This document shows positions 57,121 through 64,000 of a stretch of DNA of 64,000 bases, one piece after another (the first letter of the stretch is position 1; every line of letters begins with the position of its first letter). The stretch lies in assembly GCF_018991925.1 (NCBI RefSeq), contig NW_024722158.1, forward strand, positions 9,738,420-9,802,419, read 5' to 3'. The position numbers were made by a program, and so were the translations under genes. The DNA comes from Homarus americanus. Taxonomy: Eukaryota; Arthropoda; Malacostraca; Decapoda; Nephropidae. Under the pieces are notes generated by a model. It was given only the letters and a program-made list of their open reading frames with translations. It was not told the origin of the DNA and made no database searches.

Positions 57121-59433
57121 TTTGTAACGGTATACTCACATCCATCGAAATACTAAAAATAGATTACAAGCAGCTGCAATGATAACACGAATAACATTGG
57201 TTGGAAAAAAATGACAAAACTAGAATCGCAATAGCGGAAGTTCTGCAAATGCAACAAAATACAGAGATGGCACAACTCAGCTGGGACGCCTGGAGAGGAA
57301 GGCGGAAGGAAGAGTTGCCAAGAGAAGATAAACTGGAGGCTGGATGGCACAAGACGCGGAGGAGGATCGAGAAAAACATTGAGTGATGGAGTGGAGAAAA
57401 CCCTTGTGATTACCGTCTGCAATACATCCAAGTACTGAGTGACGCTAATGTGTTCGGCAGTAAGTTAGTGGAAGAGGAAGCTAGTGATAGTGACAGAGGC
57501 TGAATACTCTAACCGAGAGCTGAAGGAAGAGATTGTCATCATCATCATCATCATCATCATCACAATCTTTCTGGTGATAATAGTGTGGCACAAGTTGACA
57601 GAGAGGTGAGGTGAAGGATTAAGGAATACCTGAGAAGTGACGGAGGGATGATTAATTGACAGGTGAGTGAGAGTGTATGAGACAGGCGGTGGTTCTTGGC
57701 ATGACTCTGTCCCCTGACGGATGGTATAATTCCCCCACCTCTCAGCAGGCCTCACACACCCATTACCTTCCCATCTATTATCATTCTTAATCTCTCTCAC
57801 TTATCTATCCATTCGTCAACTAACCCCATCTGTTATTAGCCTATCCATCATCTCATCTCTCTTTGGTGTTGCATCCCACGATCATTATCATCATCATTAT
57901 AATAACAATAATAGTAATCAGAGGTAATACAGACGCGGTGACGTAGCTTAGGAGTTGTCTATCGGGCCTAAGAAGAGAGAGCCAGTGTTACGGCAGCCAA
58001 TTATAACCCACAGAACTCTCTCCTCTGTACTGATTGGTGTCCTCCTTCCGAGTGTAAAAATATACATTGGACACATAATAAGAGTCTAAATATATACATA
58101 AGTCACAATTTAAACACTTTTGAACACTCCTGACTACGTGGGAGAAATAATGAAGAGTTAATCTCTCACCCGTAAGAAGAAAAAGTCTCGCCTTGCCAAG
58201 TGTGACCACCAGACACCTAGACGAGTGAAGAGCAAATGTCCTGGGTTCTTGGCTTGGGGCAATGGGGCATAGACCACAGGATTCACATAAAATACCCTCG
58301 CTAAACTAACATACATATTAAAAATAAGACAAGGTACCAAAATTACACGATCAGATAAACTAAATACAGTGTACTATGGATCTGAGTCAGGGATGGGGGT
58401 AACGGATTAAAAGGGGGTAAAGGATTAAAAGGGGGTATACTGCAAGGTGTACGGATTCTCAGCTGAACCCCGTGTTGATGAAACGAGCAAACAAGGTGGC
58501 GAACCATCTCCGTGCAACCCGCTGACCAGACAGAGGTATATGTTATGAGTATTTATCCTGGTGCCTCCCTCAAACGACCACATAATCATGACTATGCAAT
58601 AAACGGCCAAGGGACAATGTCTATGTTTCAATAAAAGGATTAACACATCGTATGATAGTTAGAATTAAACATAGGAGCGAGATATCGAACATAAGAGACA
58701 ACAGAAAGAATCCAAGAAAGGTAATTATGAATTCGGGAAGAACCATTAACCCGTGAGAGCAAATCCGTTGTGTTAGATTATATTTGTTTAGTGTTACTAC
58801 GATTCCTTAATCTTAATATAAGACACCACGTAAGGTTATATACATGTATTGCTTATCATCTAACTTTGCCTGTATATTTGCATACTACCTCCAGTAACAC
58901 ATGACATCCGTGCATTGTGTACGGCAGAATCAGTGGCCCGAAGGACAAGAGCCGAGTGCTGTAGCCACTAGGCCGCCGCCTCCTGATAACACCATAATAG
59001 TTGTTAAATTAAGTTACTTATTTCTAAAGTTGCTGACGCCATAAAACACGCACGCACGCAACTCTTATAATGTAATTGAATTTTTCAGTTTCACTTTTAT
59101 TTTCCTGTTCATATAACAAATTCCCCGAAGATTATTTTATCAATTATTACATTGTTTAGTTACAAATGCTTTAAAAAGATTACGCATATAACAATAATGA
59201 TGGTTGCCTAATCGAGGATGGCCGGCCCTATGGCCACCTTGGCGTGAATTCGTTTAAGGTGTAGAAGCTGTCACCAACACAACAACCACACCCCGAGTTA
59301 ACGAGCTGCATGACCCAGTGTCAAGGAATAGTCCGAGAAGACCGGAAAACTCGCCAACAAATCGATTAACATCCAGGTTTCAAATTATTGCTGGGTATGC
59401 AGAGACAAATTGCGTAAAAAAAACTTGCCCATA
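57121..59433. other. Unique sequence, no gene recognised
   Basis: 57200-57390 has a short frame (EKNDKTRIAIAEVLQMQQ...) with no known family. (ATC)n lies at 57536-57562 and a tRNA-like segment at 58921-58980. The rest shows no domain. Confidence 0.5.
58921..58982 (-). other. Degenerate tRNA-like segment
   Basis: On the minus strand GGCGGCCTAGTGGCTACAGC fits a Pol III A box (xGGCNNAGTGG) and is followed by ACTCGGCTCTTGTCC, as in an anticodon arm. The B box region is decayed (CACTGATTCTG). Probably a SINE head. Confidence 0.4.
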
Positions 59434-59511
59434 GTTTACCCTGCCCGGGGATGGAACCCGGGTCCACTCGCTTGCGAGGCGAGCATGCTGACAATTACAC
59501 CACAGGTCGCC
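59434..59511 (-). other. tRNA-Ala(CGC)-like segment, pseudogene or SINE head
   Basis: On the minus strand: D-arm-like GGTGTAATTGTCAGCA, a perfect anticodon stem CTCGC/GCGAG with loop CTCGCAA (anticodon CGC, flanked by T33 and A37), and a perfect T-stem CCGGG/CCCGG with loop TTCCATC. The 5' end GGCGACC does not pair with the 3' end GCAGGGT, so no acceptor stem forms. That argues against a working tRNA and for a tRNA-derived SINE or pseudogene, though the cloverleaf core is the best preserved in the window. Confidence 0.55.
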
Positions 59512-59723
59512 ATAAATTATATAGATATAAGACAAACTACAACATTGTCGACTATAACCTTCACCATTCCAGGATGTTACAAGTTTCCACCACTGTTCTC
59601 ACTCCCATAAGTAAACACAACATAATAATACAAGTTGTAGGAAACTAACAACATTCAACAACATGGTAATAAACTGAACGTTAGAGTCATGTGACGCATT
59701 ACACCTTCCTGTTATCTTCTCTT

Positions 59724-61165
59724 ACAGTGACGCTAAACCTTCACATAAATTGTTCCTTGACGGAGACACCATTAAGAATGTATTTACTTGGGCAACATAA
59801 CAAAACGTTTAATCTTTAGTTGTTTGTCTTGTCCTGTGATGGTAGTGTGGGTGTCCTACCCGCCTGTGTCCTGTGATGGTAGTGTGGGTGTCCTTCTTCC
59901 CGCCTGTGTCCTGTGATGGTAGTGTGGGTGTCCTTCTTCCCGCCTGTGTCCTGTGATGGTCGTGTAGGTGTCCTTCTTCCCGCCTGTGTCCTGTGATGGT
60001 CGTGTTGGTGTCCTTCTACCCGCCTGTGTCCTGTGATGGTCGTGTTGGTGTCCTTCTTCCCGCCTGTGTCCTGTGATGGTCGTGTTGGTGTCCTTCTTCC
60101 CGCTTGTGTCTTGTGATGGTCGTGTTGGTGTCCTTCTTCCGCCTGTGTCCTGTGGTGGTCTTGTAGGTGTCATTCTTCCCGCCTGTGTCTTGTGATGGTC
60201 GTCCTTCTTCCCGCCTGTGACCTGTGATGGTAGTGTAGGTGTCCTTCTTCCCGCCTGTGTCCTGTGATGGTCGTGTTGGTGTCCTTCTTCCCGCCTGTGT
60301 CCTGTGATGGTCGTGTTGGTGTCCTTCTTCCCGCCTGTGTCCTGTGATGGTCTTGTAGGTGTCATTCTTCCCGCCTGTGACCTGTGATGGTCGTTTAGGT
60401 GTCCTTCTTCCCGTCTCTTTACCCAGAAATATACTCATGGGCGAGAAACTTGAAGCTGTCCGACAATATTAGTAAGAGATAATTTATGTGTCTACGTCCT
60501 CATCATTCTTCCCGTTGGGTTAATTCATCTCGGTGGTAAACCATTTTAGGTCCGTTCTCTCTCCCTTGTGCCACAATAAATGTATGAGTGCATTCAAGAC
60601 ATACGCCACAAATTTTTACAACTTGGTTTCACGACAGTCATTTGCTCTCGAGGTGAAATATTACATTTTCTAAAATTATTATTCGTAACTCAAAAGTTAA
60701 GAGATAAAATAACATGCAATATTCTTACGACTGACATAAGTGATAACTAAACCCCTCAGGCCTTCCCGTAATATAGACTTAGATGAAGAAGATAGCTAAA
60801 TTTATTGCCAAAATGACATCATGAAAACTGCAATACCACTGATGTTTGTAAAGCAATGTTATCCTATAAACCACCATTTATAAGTAGCAGCAGCAGGTAA
60901 TCATAGACTGTCAATAGAGTTTCCTAATACAGTATTAATTCAACAGTTAAACAAGATGGACGATATTTAATAACAATGAATGATAAAAAAAAAATAATTC
61001 TTCGACAACTATTGAATATATTTTAGTACTTACAGCAGTAAAGTTTTTACTAAGTATGAATATAATGAGTTAAATCTTCATTATTCTAGTCGGATATATA
61101 TCTTTGAGCCTTTATGAGTGATGGAACACCAATTAAACCAAGTCAAAAAACGTGTTCGCTGTACT
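59724..61165 (-). repeat. Right arm of the large inverted duplication
   Basis: Reverse complement of 46731-47772. The inner 132 bp (59724-59855) are identical to the left arm, the 39-bp array follows (expanded here), then a diverged middle and a clear outer match (GGAACACCAATTAAACCAAG at about 61122). The arm is about 400 bp longer than the left, mostly from array expansion. Confidence 0.8.
59839..60413 (-). repeat. 39-bp array, expanded version
   Basis: About 15 units of TCCTTCTTCCCGCCTGTGTC then CTGTGATGGTCGTGTAGGTG with Thr/Asn-type variants (TTGG/TAGG). One unit lost 18 bp near 60198. The minus frames of 140-169 codons are repeat products (period 39 is a multiple of three). Confidence 0.95.
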
Positions 61166-61281
61166 CATCATCGACTCGGCTACAAACTGAACGCACTTAT
61201 ACGTGTATTGTTGGGTCTATTATTTTAATGCACGAAAATACAATGTAAATGGTTTAGCAGTTGTAAAACCACATAACTTAC

Positions 61282-61282
<1 letters not shown>

Positions 61283-61318
<36 letters not shown>
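61283..61318. repeat. (AG)n microsatellite
   Basis: About 17 AG units. Confidence 0.95.
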
Positions 61319-61321
<3 letters not shown>

Positions 61322-63589
61322 AATATTAATGTTTTCTTCAGTTTTCGTCATCAACGCCTTCTTACACGAGCAGATATTTTCACTGTTTGACAATGATCAA
61401 CATATTCATTTTTTGTTCCGGGATTGTTTTTACGCATCAATGACTCTCCTTCACTTCACTGAGTTTTTAAGAGTCATTATATCTTTTTATCACGCTTTTT
61501 TGTTTGTTTCCTGCGACTGAGGCGACATTCTCCTTGTAATATACTTTACGGAAGTCGAGATTTTTGGGCGGATTTTACTTTCGGGAAAAACTATTCTGAA
61601 ACCTTCTAAAGTAAGTTTTGTCTTGAGTGCCAACTTGGCTACTCGTTCTGAGACTTTCAACTTTCCCCATGTTATTTTCATACCTAACTAACCTTCACCT
61701 TCTATGTCTTCATATTCTCAATGATGAAACCCGTGATTCCTTATAGTTACCGTTTATTTTGTTCTTATATATTTCTAACTTCTGTGTGTCCCATATTGTC
61801 CTGATCTAATCGCGAGTCATTTTTTTCTCGTTCTTATAATTGATCCGACACTGACAGAGGTATACAACTGCATCTAACCGAGCTCGTTAACTCCCTGAAT
61901 GTTCCTTCCTGATATTCTTAGCTCCGCGCTCTCCTACACACCCGACCGCTTTCCAGGCCATGAGCTAGATCACCTCCAGGGTGCGTGGGTCGTGTAGTTA
62001 CTTATGGGTTCATATTGGCGAGAGTGGCCAATGAAACATCACGCTGGCACGAAGCCAAACAATAACAGGATGTGCTCAGACGGCGGCAGCTTATGGGTGG
62101 TGATGTGGAGGCTGATAGTGTTCAGATTTATTGAGGACTGTGAGCATTGTCAGTATAGCCGGAATAAATGCATAAAATATTGCCTTTTTACTTTGTCAGT
62201 TCTTTCTGAAACAAACAAATGCAACAGCGGGAACTTGTGATAAGAGTCGTGGCGAGATAATATGAAGAAGAGGCTATAGAAACGACAGCTAGATTAGAAG
62301 TTGGGCACACGCACAGTCACGTCTCGTAACATATAGGGTGATAAGGAGGTGGTTGACACTGTGGACGCTGCGGATGTTGGCTGATGCAACCTAACCTTTG
62401 ATCAGACACAGTATTAAACCTCTCTTGTACTCTTGAGTTAACAAAACAAAAAGCCTCAAAGTTTTATTTCACAGCAAAGGTCTGATAATTTCCCTTCCAT
62501 AAATTACATCGCAGATAGAATGTTAAAAGAAGAGAACGTGCTATGTACCTTTATCGTATGGCTACACTACTGGAAGGGCTAAAAAATATGGTGGTGTGGG
62601 TCGGGAGGGAAGACAAAGGGAGGCAGACCAGTCGATAGGGTAACTATTGTCCAGAACGAGGCAGAGCAAGGGTTGGGCAGACTCGCTCCAGCCAATATAT
62701 CGTTCGTGGCTTTTAAAAGAAGTTCCTATAGAGTTCGGCCAGTTTTATCATCTCTCTGGACAGCATTAAAGGAACAACGGGTTAAATAGTGTAAGAAGAA
62801 TTAGCATAAAGAGATGAAATAAAGAAGAAAAAATAAGTGGAGCAAAATGTACAAATTTAGAGAGAAAGAGAGGAAATTGTTCTAGGTTATTATAAGAGGA
62901 ACTAAAAACAAGACGATCATCAGAAGAAATATTAAGTGGCAGAGGAGATAGACGAAAGGAAGAATAATTAACAGAGATGATTAAGAAAAGATAAAAGAAT
63001 ATGATAAAGGGTTTGGATAAATAAAAGGAAATATAACAGAAGGGCTGAACGAAATATTAAAGCAAGTGTAGAGAATGGACGAAAGAGAGAGAAAAAAAAG
63101 AACTGGCAGAAGTAAAGACAACAGAGACGAGAACTAACTATTAGCCAACAGCCACAAGGTACTGGAGCCGTCTAAACATAAAGGCTTTGTTAAATTTGTG
63201 TTTTAAGTAAGGGATAATTGACACAAAATATCACCACGAGCAACAAAACTTTACCAACAAGAAATCATGGAGAAGAAAAAATAATATATCAAATAATAAT
63301 AATTTAATGGGAGTAACGTTAATAAATTTCAAGATTCATTGATATTGATGATTTAAACGAATTGTTATAATCATTGTATTTTACTGTGCTCCTTGATGGT
63401 TACAATGACGAGGGCGGCCATAGAGGGAATCATAGTACCGAGGATGTCTGATCTGGTAACCAAGCCCACTTGAACAGACTCTTAATACAACACAGTCTAA
63501 GCGTCTATTAACATCCTCCTTGGTGGCATATAAAAGAGTGCGGGTAGGTGAAACACACAGTACCCACACAGACAGCCTTACAGAAGGAC
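61319..63589. other. Unique sequence, no gene recognised
   Basis: 62800-63130 is A/G-rich on the + strand. The frames around 61329 and 62004 have no recognisable domain. No repeat, RNA gene or transposon end identified. Confidence 0.5.
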
Positions 63590-63930
63590 ACCTCTACAAG
63601 TAAACACGACCTCTACACACCTACAAGTTAATGCCACCTCTACACACCTACCAGTAAACATCACCTCTGCACACCTACCAGTAAATATCACCTCTACACA
63701 CCTACCAATAAATACCACCTCTACACACCTACCAGTAAATACCACCTCTACACACCTACCAATAAATACCACCTCTACACACCTACCAGTAAATACCACC
63801 TCTACACACCTACCAGTAAATACCACCTCTACACACCTACCAGTAAACATCACCTCTACACACCTACAAGTAAACACCATCTCTACACACCTACAAGTAA
63901 ACACCATCTCAACACACCTTCAAGCAAACA
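63590..63930. repeat. 27-bp minisatellite array
   Basis: About 12 units of CCACCTCTACACACCTACC then AGTAAATA, with CAAG, CAAT and CAGT variants. It ends about 70 bp before the window edge. The minus frame VVFTGRCVE is a repeat product. Confidence 0.95.
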
Positions 63931-64000
63931 CCACGTTCACATGGGGTCAGCTCAGGTGACGAACAGACTAAAAACAGGTTCGTGCGACAGACTTGTAGAC

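Noticed and set aside
59434..59511. Functional tRNA-Ala(CGC) gene
   Set aside because: Anticodon and T arms are perfect but the acceptor ends do not pair (GGCGACC against GCAGGGT).

Overview
The window looks like gene-poor nuclear DNA from an arthropod, most likely a decapod crustacean. The evidence is many short interstitial tracts of the arthropod telomere motif (TTAGG)n, very dense microsatellites ((CA)n, (AG)n, (AAT)n, (TA)n), long minisatellite arrays, several families of non-LTR retrotransposon (LINE), and one candidate exon ending in a textbook GTAAGT splice donor. The species cannot be fixed from this sequence. Nothing bacterial or viral was seen: no operons, no ribosome-binding sites, no rRNA.

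Layout. 0-5 kb: a 20-bp array at the left edge, telomere-like tracts, an (AAT)n tract and a 2.4-kb array of a 21-bp unit. 6-11 kb: a decayed LINE (called D here) with an endonuclease, a reverse transcriptase (RT) and a C-terminal C2H2 finger, followed by 3' tails of a second family (LINE B) separated by (CA)n and (ATT)n. 14-20 kb: a hairpin-type MITE, an (ATCC)-type tract, a 3-kb array of a 57-bp unit with higher-order structure, and a 45-bp array with alternating monomers. 20-28 kb: two more LINE B copies (one decayed on +, one with an open 365-codon RT frame on -), a LINE remnant split by a TA-flanked MITE, a second Tc1/mariner-like MITE and a 16-bp array. 30-34 kb: simple arrays and tRNA-like DNA.

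35.1-35.5 kb holds the only credible host coding sequence, a first coding exon on the minus strand. It is followed by a 4.6-kb satellite (35.9-40.6 kb) that is almost free of C on the + strand. 44-46 kb: a 5'-truncated CR1-like LINE (C), a complete 154-bp inverted-repeat element with a telomere-like core, and a 30-bp array. 46.7-61.2 kb: a large inverted duplication whose loop contains a 23-bp array, a hairpin between two (TA)n tracts, a hAT transposase remnant and a nearly complete two-ORF LINE (A, 52.9-57.1 kb). The last 3 kb are mostly featureless and end in a 27-bp array.

The most unusual observation is a family of short inverted-terminal-repeat elements, termini beginning GGATCAC, that sit beside or enclose the (TTAGG)n tracts at six to seven places. 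This suggests that interstitial telomere-like DNA in this genome is carried by a mobile element. A second is the UAAUG stop-start junction between the two ORFs of LINE A, duplicated in tandem. All gene-like mobile-element frames except the LINE B RT frame carry stops or frameshifts, so almost everything here is expected to be inactive.
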